Assembly: GCA_029260635.1 (NCBI GenBank)
Contig: JAJDCW010000070.1
Location: 1-43,462 of the forward strand
DNA length: 43,462 nucleotides
Direction: 5' to 3'
Source of the DNA: Phycisphaeraceae bacterium
GTDB lineage: Bacteria; Planctomycetota; Phycisphaerae; Phycisphaerales; Phycisphaeraceae
The notes beneath the pieces are model-generated. The model did not search any database, had not been told where the DNA came from, and saw only the letters and a list, made by a program, of their open reading frames with translations. Made by a program: the position numbers and the translations under genes. The number at the start of each line of letters is the position of its first letter. Within the stretch, counting starts at the first letter, position 1. Below are positions 7,500 through 16,293 of the stretch, one piece after another.

Positions 7500-8825
7500 T
7501 TAGTTCAGGTTCAGCAGGCCAAAGCCGTGCTCGCCGTGCAACGCGTGGTCCATGCCCGCCATCTCATCCTTGTCGCCCAGCCGAAGACCAATCGTCTTAT
7601 CAACCAGCACGACCAGCAGCAGCGTGACGACTCCGGCGTAGATAATGCTGACCAGCACGCCCTCGGCCTGGTACCACAGCTGCGTGGTAAAACCATGCTC
7701 GGGGATCGAACGCAGCACGAACGTCAGGCCGATCGCGCCGACGATGCCAGCGATGCCATGGATACCAAACACGTCCAGCGTGTCGTCGTAGCCCAGCTTG
7801 CCCTTGATAACGACCGCGCCGTAGCAGAACAACGCGCCAACAATACCTAGCGCGACCGCGCCGTAAGGCGGCACGTCACCCGCGGCCGGCGTGATCGCCA
7901 CCAGACCCGCGAGGATGCCCGACATCAGCCCCAGGCTCGTCGCCTTCTTTAAGTGGAACGACTCGATGATGATCCAGGTCAAAGCGCCCGTCGCCGCGGC
8001 GATCTGTGTCACCGTCAGCGCCTGCGCCGTCTGCAACCCGCTGGCGACCGAGCTGCCCGCGTTAAATCCGAACCAGCCGACCCATAGAAGGCCCGCGCCC
8101 ATCATAGTCATCACCAGGTTGTTCGGGTGCATCGCCGTCTTCGGGTAGCCGCGACGAGCGCCCAGGTAGAACGCACAAACAAGCCCGGCCACACCGGCGG
8201 AGATATGGATCACGGTCCCGCCCGCAAAGTCGATTGCCTTGCCGGTCAGGAAGCCGCCGCCCCAGACCCAGTAACACAACGGGCAGTAGATCAACAAGCT
8301 CCACAACGCGATGAACACGCAGTACCCACGGAAGCGTACTCGCTCCGCAAACGCGCCCGCGATCAGCGCCGGCGTGATGATCGCGAACTTGCCCTGGAAC
8401 ATGGCGAAGACCAAATGCGGGATCACCGTGTCCCCGGCGTAATAGTACATGTCTGACCCCGAGTCGAGCCCGCGGAGCATGACAAAGTCCCAATCCCAAC
8501 CGACCCACCAGCCACCCTCAGCGCCGAAGCACATTGAGTACCCGCACAGGGCCCAGACCACGCCGATGATCGCCATCGCCGCGAAGCTGTGCATCATCGT
8601 GCCCAGCACGTTCTTGGTCCGCACCAGCCCGCCGTAAAACATCGCCAGCCCGGGGATCATCAGCAGCACCAGCGTCGTCGAGACCAGCATCCAAGCGGTG
8701 GTCCCCGTGTCGATCACGGGTTCGGGATCGTCGGCAACCGCCATATCCTGTGCCAGGACCGAGCCGGTACAGACCAGCAGCCCGACCAGCCCCAGGCAAT
8801 ACGTCATCATTGTTCGTGTTTTCAT
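7500..8825 (-). CDS. amtB: Ammonium transporter AmtB
   Basis: This 441-residue membrane protein has an N-terminal signal peptide (cleavage likely after SVLA) and eleven hydrophobic segments, as in Amt channels. Conserved parts include the FYGGLVRTKNVL segment, DFAGGTVIHISAGV carrying the first pore histidine, LLWVGWFGFNAGS, and GIHGIAGIVGAIG with the second pore histidine. It conducts ammonium into the cell. The ATG at 8825 has GGAGG 10 bases upstream, better than the TTG at 8834 which is only 2 bases from that site. glnK follows. A sigma-54-like promoter lies about 70 bases upstream, consistent with nitrogen control. Confidence 0.95.
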   Translation of the reverse strand: MKTRTMMTYCLGLVGLLVCTGSVLAQDMAVADDPEPVIDTGTTAWMLVSTTLVLLMIPGLAMFYGGLVRTKNVLGTMMHSFAAMAIIGVVWALCGYSMCFGAEGGWWVGWDWDFVMLRGLDSGSDMYYYAGDTVIPHLVFAMFQGKFAIITPALIAGAFAERVRFRGYCVFIALWSLLIYCPLCYWVWGGGFLTGKAIDFAGGTVIHISAGVAGLVCAFYLGARRGYPKTAMHPNNLVMTMMGAGLLWVGWFGFNAGSSVASGLQTAQALTVTQIAAATGALTWIIIESFHLKKATSLGLMSGILAGLVAITPAAGDVPPYGAVALGIVGALFCYGAVVIKGKLGYDDTLDVFGIHGIAGIVGAIGLTFVLRSIPEHGFTTQLWYQAEGVLVSIIYAGVVTLLLVVLVDKTIGLRLGDKDEMAGMDHALHGEHGFGLLNLN

Positions 8826-8897
8826 CAGCCACAAGCCTCCAAGTGTTCTTCTACGATCAAAGTGCGCGCATGAAACAGCGAGCTCCTACCTGGCTAA

Positions 8898-8913
8898 AAC
8901 AAATACGGTGCCA
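8898..8913 (-). promoter_or_regulatory. Sigma-54-like promoter of amtB-glnK
   Basis: Read on the minus strand, TGGCAC, five bases and TTGTT match the sigma-54 consensus TGGCAC-N5-TTGCW except for one base in the -12 element. The expected transcript start is about 60 bases before the amtB ATG. No convincing NtrC dyad was found upstream. Confidence 0.55.
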
Positions 8914-9041
8914 CTGAATTATTTAAACGTAAAGCTCTTACAGAAAACGGATTAGACTGAAATGGGGGCGCCGGACGGGCGCGCAATATCTAAGCGTTGA
9001 CCGAATTAACGCCCGTGGTTGCTTAAATATTATGCAGGTGT

Positions 9042-10418
9042 CTACCGCGCCAGCGAGCCCATCGGGTCCCAGGCGGGCAGCTCGATCGGGTCCTGCTTCG
9101 ACGCCTCGATCTGGTCGTCAGATAAATGGTCCCGGTGGACCGCCACCTCGAACATGTGCTCATCGAACCACGAGTCGTTCATCACATAAAAACCCTTACG
9201 GCCGCCTTCTTCGCCCCAGCTGTTCTCCACCCGCCAGCGACGCGGCGTCTTGTCGTCCGCGATGTCCACGCCCGTGAACAGCATCGCGTGGGTCATCAGG
9301 GTCTGGTGATAGATCAACCGCTCAGCCTTGCTATGTGCAAACTTCGTCTGATACACCCCCTCGTAATCGAACAGCTCCGCGTCCCACAACCCAAGCCCGC
9401 GGTGCATCATCTTCCCGACATCACAGCCCATCCATACCGGCTCGCCACCCATCAGCGTCTTCATCGTCAGCGTCTTCATCGTCTCGATATCGACGTTCAA
9501 GTACTTCACCGGGTCGCCCCCGATCACGTTACCCAGATGTGCCACGGTAAACGTCTTGCCCATCGGGCTGCTCGGCCGGGGGTCGTTCACCAGACAGATG
9601 TATTCCTCCAACGGGATCGTGCAGTAGGTATCTGCAAACTCCTTAGGCGTCATCTCCCCGTCCCGATGAAAACGCTTTTCTTCATCCTGCCACTGCCAAT
9701 CAAACGTCTCCGGCGGCGTCCCCAGATGGATACTCAACACCCGGTACGCCGTCGCTACAATGTCGTCCTTCGCCTGCCTAACCTTATCCGCTCCCGCACC
9801 CTTGGCAACGCGCTCGCGCAGCGTCGCCGCGCCCTCGCGCAGCAAGTTCAGCAGGATGCTGTTCATCCGCCTCGTGTTCGACGAGCTCTGCGACTCGGGC
9901 ATCACCGCCTGAGGCACAAGCCCGTGCTTGCGTACCACGCTTACGAACATGTTCCACTGCCCGCCGTCATCGATCGGCCGACCCAGCAGGTGCGCCACAA
10001 GCCGGTCGTCCACGTCCCGGTCGGCGGTCAGAATGATCTGCTCAAGGAAATAATTCGCCCGCTCCAGCTTGTCCCAGAACAGCGTGTGGTTCTGGCTGAA
10101 CTCAAACTCTTTGAGCTTCATCTTCTTCATCGCGCCGACCCGGATCAGGTTCAGCCCCGCGAACATCCAGCAACGCCCGGAACTCTTCTGGTTCGTCACC
10201 TTCCAGTCGTCCAGGTGATGGCTGAACGTATGATCCGTCGAGGTCACGACCTCCCGGTTCAACGCCACCTCATCCACCGCCGTCTGCGTCACCGCGTTCT
10301 GCATCAGCCTGTTACGCGCATCGGATGCAAACCCTTCGCGCAGCTGCGCAAGCGCTGCCTCACTAAGCCCGCCCTCTTCAACCCGCCCGTCTGTCTGTCT
10401 CGGTGAAATCGTAGACAA
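9042..10418 (-). CDS. pepC: C1 aminopeptidase, bleomycin hydrolase/PepC family
   Basis: This 458-residue cysteine peptidase belongs to the papain-like C1B family. The catalytic Cys is in KSSGRCWMFAGLN near residue 84, the His in LMTHAMLFTGV near residue 380, and the Asn in RVENSWG near residue 402. The family acts as a self-compartmentalised hexameric aminopeptidase in the cytosol, trimming peptides and inactivating bleomycin. No signal peptide is present. The start is a TTG with GGAGG 7 bases upstream. It is a single-gene unit between the amtB region and a degraded transposon remnant; a TATAGT -10-like element lies about 40 bases upstream. Confidence 0.94.
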   Translation of the reverse strand: MSTISPRQTDGRVEEGGLSEAALAQLREGFASDARNRLMQNAVTQTAVDEVALNREVVTSTDHTFSHHLDDWKVTNQKSSGRCWMFAGLNLIRVGAMKKMKLKEFEFSQNHTLFWDKLERANYFLEQIILTADRDVDDRLVAHLLGRPIDDGGQWNMFVSVVRKHGLVPQAVMPESQSSSNTRRMNSILLNLLREGAATLRERVAKGAGADKVRQAKDDIVATAYRVLSIHLGTPPETFDWQWQDEEKRFHRDGEMTPKEFADTYCTIPLEEYICLVNDPRPSSPMGKTFTVAHLGNVIGGDPVKYLNVDIETMKTLTMKTLMGGEPVWMGCDVGKMMHRGLGLWDAELFDYEGVYQTKFAHSKAERLIYHQTLMTHAMLFTGVDIADDKTPRRWRVENSWGEEGGRKGFYVMNDSWFDEHMFEVAVHRDHLSDDQIEASKQDPIELPAWDPMGSLAR

Positions 10419-10510
10419 AACTCAACCTCCATAACCTATTAGATGACTGTAAACCCATACTATATCCGCCAAACCGCCCCTCAACACCCCACCCCCAAAA
10501 AAACACCCGA

Positions 10511-10538
10511 AACCCACGTTTTCAAAACGTGGGCTTCC
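10511..10538. repeat. REP-type palindrome, copy 1
   Basis: ACCCACGTTTT-CA... pairs almost perfectly with AAAACGTGGGCTT, forming a stem of about 12 bp. The same palindrome recurs at 10791-10821, flanking a transposase remnant. Confidence 0.75.
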
Positions 10539-10539
10539 T

Positions 10540-10776
10540 GACGCGCCCACATCCTCCATCAACGACCCCGTCCGACACCTCATCGGGATCGCCATGAAAG
10601 AGTCTTCCAAAGCCTTAACCCGCGCAGGCCTAGCCACCCCCGGCGGCGTCTGGGCGCGGCGTGGGAAGATCGTCCCGATCAAGGACTAGGCACATCAGGT
10701 CAATGTCTACAAGTACATCCTCGAACACGCACGCAGAGAACAAGCCGCGATCTGGTCGTTTCAGGATGAAAAGTAA
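10540..10776 (+). pseudogene. Remnant of a Y1 REP-associated transposase (RAYT)
   Basis: One frame here reads NDPVRHLIGIAMKESSKAL, then GGVWARRGKIVPIKD, a TAG stop at 10687-10689, and then HQVNVYKYILEHARREQAA ending in WSFQDEK and TAA. This resembles the C-terminal end of IS200-like REP-associated tyrosine transposases common in planctomycetes, where an HQ(I/V)NV(Y/F)-YI segment follows the catalytic tyrosine region. The N-terminal part with the HUH motif is missing and the frame contains a stop, so it is a decayed fragment. The two flanking palindromes with the same sequence support the assignment. Product identity is from memory of the family and is moderately sure. Confidence 0.6.
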
Positions 10777-10790
10777 CAGAACCAAAATAA

Positions 10791-10821
10791 AGAAGCCCAC
10801 GTTTTGAAAACGTGGGCTTCC
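10791..10821. repeat. REP-type palindrome, copy 2
   Basis: GAAGCCCACGTTTT and AAAACGTGGGCTTC form a near-perfect stem of 14 bp, the same sequence as the palindrome at 10511-10538. It ends about 30 bases from the atpD stop codon, so it may also act as an end hairpin for the atpD transcript. Confidence 0.8.
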
Positions 10822-10853
10822 GGTGAATTCATTTTATCTGGTGATCTCTCGTC

Positions 10854-12302
<1,449 letters not shown>

Positions 12303-12473
12303 TTATCCTCTTGTTTTCAAGCAACTTAGCGGCGTCACGCCCCACGCGCGACCCCGCCGGGCCAAGTAGATTAGCGGGCCGTCGCCGGTTTGCCAAGTCC
12401 GTGATTTATCAGTCTTTCTGCCGGTAAAATCACCTGGGTCCTGTAAAAAGCTCGATCAAAACAATCAACGTGT

Positions 12474-12479
12474 TATACT
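12474..12479 (+). promoter_or_regulatory. Extended -10 promoter of parA
   Basis: TG-T-TATACT is an extended -10 element 43 bases before the GTG start. The -35 position (around 12451-12456) is poor, as often with extended -10 promoters. Confidence 0.45.
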
Positions 12480-12521
12480 CACCGCACATTCCGTCTTATA
12501 TAGACGCACGGAGGCGTCCGC

Positions 12522-13607
12522 GTGACCGCGACTAATACCCCCCACATCCCAGCCACTCCCACCGAAGACGTCCACCAAGACGCCCCGGATACCGCGCAGC
12601 AACCCACACCTGAGCCTCAAACGATTGATCCTGCCGGTCAAGACATCGCGCCGATCATCACGCCGGACATCCAACCGATCCAGACGCCGATCCCAGATCC
12701 GCCACAGATCAAACAAGATGGCCAGCCGGACGACGCCCCGGACGATGCGCCGATGCGCATCATCGCGCTGATGAACCAGAAGGGGGGTGTCGGCAAGACC
12801 ACCACCTGCACCAACCTCGGCGCGGCCCTGGCACGCATGGGCAAGCGCGTGCTCATGATCGACCTGGACCCCCAGGCCCATCTCACGCTCTCGCTGGGTG
12901 TGGACCCCGATCAACTCGACAAGAGCATGTACGAACTGCTGACCGACGCGGGTACCACCGCCGACCAGGTCGTCAAGCCGGTCACCGAGGACGGCCGACT
13001 CACGATCCTCCCCGCCGAGGTCAACCTCGCCGGCGTCGAAGCGGAACTGGCCGACAAGGTCGTCACCGGCATGGCACAGACCGTGCTCAAACAAAAAGTC
13101 GCGCCGCTCTTAGGCAACCCCGACCTGCCAAGGGACGCTAAGACCAACGACCGCCCCGACTACGTCCTGATCGACTGCCCGCCGAGCCTGGGCCTGCTCA
13201 CCGTCAACGCGCTGACACTCGCCGGCGAGGTCATCGTCCCCATGCAGGCGCACTTCCTGGCCCTGCAGGGTCTGGGCAAGCTCTTCGAAACTATCGCCAT
13301 GATGAAGCAGGGGATCAACCCGACACTCAAAGTCGCCGGCGTCGTCCTGTGCATGCACGAGGGCAACACCATCCTCGCCAACGAGGTCATCAACGACGTA
13401 AACAGCTTCCTCACCGAAGCCCGCGGCACCGACGCCCCCTGGTCTAACGCGGTGGTTTACCACCCCCCGATCCGCCGAAATATCAAGCTCGCCGAGTCCC
13501 CCAGCTTCGGCCAAAGCATCTTCGACTACGCCCCGGACTGCCACGGCGCCAAAGACTACGCCAAGCTCGCCGAGTCCGTCGCGACACAGCGGGTTAACGC
13601 GGGTTGA
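12522..13607 (+). CDS. parA: ParA family ATPase with proline-rich N-terminus
   Basis: This 361-residue protein has an N-terminal extension of about 80 residues rich in Pro, Asp, Thr and Gln, with no hydrophobic segment. A complete ParA/Soj ATPase follows. The deviant Walker A motif KGGVGKTTT is near residue 88, Walker A' at VLMIDLDPQAHLTLSLG and Walker B at VLIDCPPSLG. ParA proteins bind DNA non-specifically as ATP dimers and position chromosomes, plasmids or protein complexes with a partner. No ParB is next to it, so it may be an orphan ParA that positions other cargo. The GTG start has GGAGG 8 bases upstream, placed in the loop of a small GACGC/GCGTC hairpin. It is divergent from atpD. Confidence 0.9.
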   Translation: MTATNTPHIPATPTEDVHQDAPDTAQQPTPEPQTIDPAGQDIAPIITPDIQPIQTPIPDPPQIKQDGQPDDAPDDAPMRIIALMNQKGGVGKTTTCTNLGAALARMGKRVLMIDLDPQAHLTLSLGVDPDQLDKSMYELLTDAGTTADQVVKPVTEDGRLTILPAEVNLAGVEAELADKVVTGMAQTVLKQKVAPLLGNPDLPRDAKTNDRPDYVLIDCPPSLGLLTVNALTLAGEVIVPMQAHFLALQGLGKLFETIAMMKQGINPTLKVAGVVLCMHEGNTILANEVINDVNSFLTEARGTDAPWSNAVVYHPPIRRNIKLAESPSFGQSIFDYAPDCHGAKDYAKLAESVATQRVNAG

Positions 13608-13621
13608 TTCTGACCGGGATT

Positions 13622-13768
13622 TAACCACAGAGGCGCAGAGATAAAGACAAGAGCGGAAGTATCCGCTGGTTACACAGATTGCACAGATTTATAAATTGTG
13701 AGGAACACAATCCCAATCTGTGAAGTCTGCGAAATCTGTGGATAACTCCTGATGCTTCTCTGTGGTTC
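13622..13768. repeat. Nested inverted-repeat element (CACAGAG type)
   Basis: This element fills almost the whole gap between the convergent parA and polX genes. Outer arms are AACCACAGAG (13623-13632) and CTCTGTGGTT (13758-13767). Inside are AGCGGA-AGTA-TCCGCT and inverted CACAGATT / AATCTGTG tracts. It resembles dispersed 'accacagag...cacagatt' intergenic repeats I know from many genomes. It may also work as a two-way transcript end. Confidence 0.65.
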
Positions 13769-13773
13769 ACTTC

Positions 13774-15570
13774 TCAAGTTCTAGTAGACTTCAACCACTT
13801 CGCCAGCGCGGCCTTCGTCATGCAGTTCACGACGTTTTTCTTGGTTGCCCCTGCGCGTCGTGCGGTGAGGACGCCGTATTGGAGATGATCCAGGTTGGCC
13901 AGGCGGTGGGCGTCGGTGTTGATGGCCAACTTCACACCGGCGGCGATGGCGGCTTTGGCGTGGGTGTCGCGCAGGTCAAGCCGCCAGTGGTTGGCGTTGA
14001 TCTCCATCGCGATGCCGCGCTCGGCCGCGGCCTTAAACAGGGCACCCATATCGGGGCTCAGCCCCTCGCGACGGCCGATCAGTCGGCCGGTCGGGTGGCC
14101 CATGATCGTGACGTAGGGACTCTCGATCGCTTTAAGAAATCGGGTGGTACACTTCGCGGGCTCCTGCGACAGCGCCGCGTGAGGCGACGCGACTACGACG
14201 TCCAGTTCTTTCAGCAGGCTGTCCGGGTAATCCAGTCGGCCGTCGGCAAGGATGTCGACCTCGCTGCCAGCCAGGACGATGATCTTGCCCTTGAGTTTCT
14301 CCGCGACCTTGCGGATCGCGACGATGTGTTTTTCCAGCCGTTCGTCGCTGAGCCCGTTGGCCTGCACCTGCCCCTTGGAGTGGTCGGTGATCGCGACCGT
14401 GTGGAACCCGCGCTCCGCAGCAGCCAGAGCAAGTTCTTCGATCGACCACATCCCGTCGCTGGCGGTCGTGTGCGTGTGCAGCTCGGCCTTGATATCCGAG
14501 ACTTCGATCAGCGGGGGACCGGCGATGGCATCGCCGGCTTTGTGGGATGATTCCGCTAGCGCGACCTCGCCCCGATCCTCGCGCAGCTCCGGGGGGACCC
14601 ACGCGAGCTTCAGTGCCTTGAATACCTCTTCCTCCGTCTTACCCGCGACAACCTTCTCGCTGTCGGTCTTGATTAAGCCCCACTCGTTGAGCTTCATCCC
14701 CATCGAGACCGCACGCTCACGCAGCCGGACATTGTGTTCCTTGCTCCCGGTGAAGTACATCAGCGCCGCCCCGTAGCTCGCCGTGGGCACGACACGCAGG
14801 TCCACCTGCATCCCCCCGCCCCCGGATATTACCCCGGATTTCCCCCCGGAATCCTCATTCGTGCGGATCGAGCTTTTTGTCTCTCCCCTGGCGATCACGT
14901 CCGCGACGACTTCCAAGCCTACGAACGCGTCCATAATGGCCCCGGCGTCCTTCTCGTTGGCGGCCACCAGCAGGTCCAGGTCCCCGATCGTCTCCTTGCC
15001 CCGCCTCAAGCTCCCGGCGTACTGGATCTGCTTGACCTGCTTCAATTGTTTGAGTTGCTCAACAAACCATAGTGCCAACGGCATCGCCTCGCCGATCTTC
15101 GCGCGCTTGCCGGCCTGCTCGGCGAACGCCAGGTTCTTCTTGATATTCTCGATCTTCTTCTTGCCGAAGCCGGGAAGTTCCTCCAGTTCACCGGTATCCA
15201 GCGCGGCGGTGAGCTGTGCCATATCTTCCAGCCCCGCATCACGCCAGAGGATCGACACGGTCTTAGGCCCGAGCCCGGGGATATCCAGCATCTTCACCAC
15301 GCCCGGCGGGACCTTGTCGAACAGCTCGATCGCCTCGGGTAGTCCGCCGGTCTCGGCAAACTCTTCGATCCGGTCCGCCATCCCCTTGCCGATCCCCTCG
15401 ATCGAGCGCAGCTCCTTGCTGTCCATCCCCGCGACGTCATCGGTCAACTCGCCCAATACCCGCGCCGCCTTCTGAAAAGCGATCACCTTGAACCGGTTGG
15501 CTCCCAGGACTTCCAGCACGTCCGCCATCTGCTGAAATATCCGCGACAGTTTCGCATTGGTCTGTGACAT
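13774..15570 (-). CDS. polX: DNA polymerase/3'-5' exonuclease PolX
   Basis: This is a family X polymerase fused to a PHP domain, 598 residues. Order: an N-terminal 8-kDa-like and helix-hairpin-helix region (SIEGIGKGMADRI near 60, DIPGLGPKT and ELPGFGKKKI), the palm with GSLRRGKETIGDLDLLVA holding two catalytic aspartates and MQVDLRVV the third, a TGSKEHNVRLR segment, and from about residue 365 a PHP phosphoesterase with HTHTTASDG, ITDHSK and DAHRLANL metal ligands. It fills short gaps in DNA repair and trims 3' ends. The ATG at 15570 was chosen because upstream residues do not match the family. A Gly-rich segment of about 17 residues sits just before the third aspartate and is longer than usual. 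Confidence 0.95.
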   Translation of the reverse strand: MSQTNAKLSRIFQQMADVLEVLGANRFKVIAFQKAARVLGELTDDVAGMDSKELRSIEGIGKGMADRIEEFAETGGLPEAIELFDKVPPGVVKMLDIPGLGPKTVSILWRDAGLEDMAQLTAALDTGELEELPGFGKKKIENIKKNLAFAEQAGKRAKIGEAMPLALWFVEQLKQLKQVKQIQYAGSLRRGKETIGDLDLLVAANEKDAGAIMDAFVGLEVVADVIARGETKSSIRTNEDSGGKSGVISGGGGMQVDLRVVPTASYGAALMYFTGSKEHNVRLRERAVSMGMKLNEWGLIKTDSEKVVAGKTEEEVFKALKLAWVPPELREDRGEVALAESSHKAGDAIAGPPLIEVSDIKAELHTHTTASDGMWSIEELALAAAERGFHTVAITDHSKGQVQANGLSDERLEKHIVAIRKVAEKLKGKIIVLAGSEVDILADGRLDYPDSLLKELDVVVASPHAALSQEPAKCTTRFLKAIESPYVTIMGHPTGRLIGRREGLSPDMGALFKAAAERGIAMEINANHWRLDLRDTHAKAAIAAGVKLAINTDAHRLANLDHLQYGVLTARRAGATKKNVVNCMTKAALAKWLKSTRT

Positions 15571-15648
15571 AAGCCCTAGCTTACACCGACCAACACAGGT
15601 CTGGAAGCCCGCGTAGCCCCGATGGGTCACGCGGGTTATCCTCTTGCC

Positions 15649-16167
15649 ATGCGGCTGATCGGTTGCGATAAACGGCACACGGGCGCGATCCGAAGCATCT
15701 TCAACGATGTGATCGCGTCTTCCACCGCTTTATACGATTACCAGCCGCGGTCGATCGACAAGGTACAGGCCTGGTTTAAGTCCAAGCGGCAGGGGGGCTA
15801 CCCCGTCATCGGCGCGGTGAACGAGTCTGGCGAGCTGATGGGGTTCGCAAGCTACGGCCGTTTCCGAGACGCACCCGCGTACAAGTATACCGTCGAGCAT
15901 TCGCTTTATGTCGCCGAGCCTTTTCGGGGCAGGGGGGTCGGCCGAAGCCTACTCAATGAAGTCATCTCTCGCGCCGGGGATCAGGATATCCACACGCTGG
16001 TCGGAGGTATTGATTCACAGAACACCGCAAGCATCCGCCTGCACGAGGGTGTTGGGTTCCGTTGCGTGGGCACGCTGCCCCAGGTCGGGTTCAAGTTCGG
16101 GCGATGGCTGGACCTCTGCCTGTATCAACACACATTAGATACGCCTGCCAAGCCAGTCGATGGCTGA
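15649..16167 (+). CDS. GNAT N-acetyltransferase (phosphinothricin/methionine sulfone type)
   Basis: This 172-residue GNAT enzyme resembles the Pat/Bar/MnaT group. It has an N-terminal HTGAIRSIFNDVI segment, SSTALYDYQPRS corresponding to the family's 'sTA.f...p.t' region, GFASYGRFRDAPAYKYTVEHSLYV, and the acetyl-CoA loop FRGRGVGRSLLNEVI. SQNTASIRLHEGVGF and the GRWLDLCLYQ tail complete it. It transfers acetyl from acetyl-CoA to the amino group of an amino-acid-like substrate, commonly toxic analogues. The start at 15649 was chosen because the preceding residues are non-conserved. It is divergent from polX; the short gap holds a CCCGCGT/ACGCGGG hairpin. Confidence 0.88.
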   Translation: MRLIGCDKRHTGAIRSIFNDVIASSTALYDYQPRSIDKVQAWFKSKRQGGYPVIGAVNESGELMGFASYGRFRDAPAYKYTVEHSLYVAEPFRGRGVGRSLLNEVISRAGDQDIHTLVGGIDSQNTASIRLHEGVGFRCVGTLPQVGFKFGRWLDLCLYQHTLDTPAKPVDG

Positions 16168-16293
16168 ACAGCATCGACCCGGTTCCAGCTACCCCCGAAG
16201 ACCTGAACCGACCCATTGCCCACGGCGGGCGTCCGACCTAGACTGCCCACAGGCAGACAACATCCACCACCCCACGATCAGGCAGCCCACTCC

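Noticed and set aside
9126-10406. 426-aa plus-strand ORF
   Set aside because: Antisense of pepC, rich in His/Arg/Gln/Leu, with no motif; the minus strand carries the catalytic Cys, His and Asn.
13737-13745. Perfect DnaA box TGTGGATAA between parA and polX
   Set aside because: It is part of a CACAGATT-type repeat whose variants would produce it by chance, so it is not evidence for an origin next to parA.
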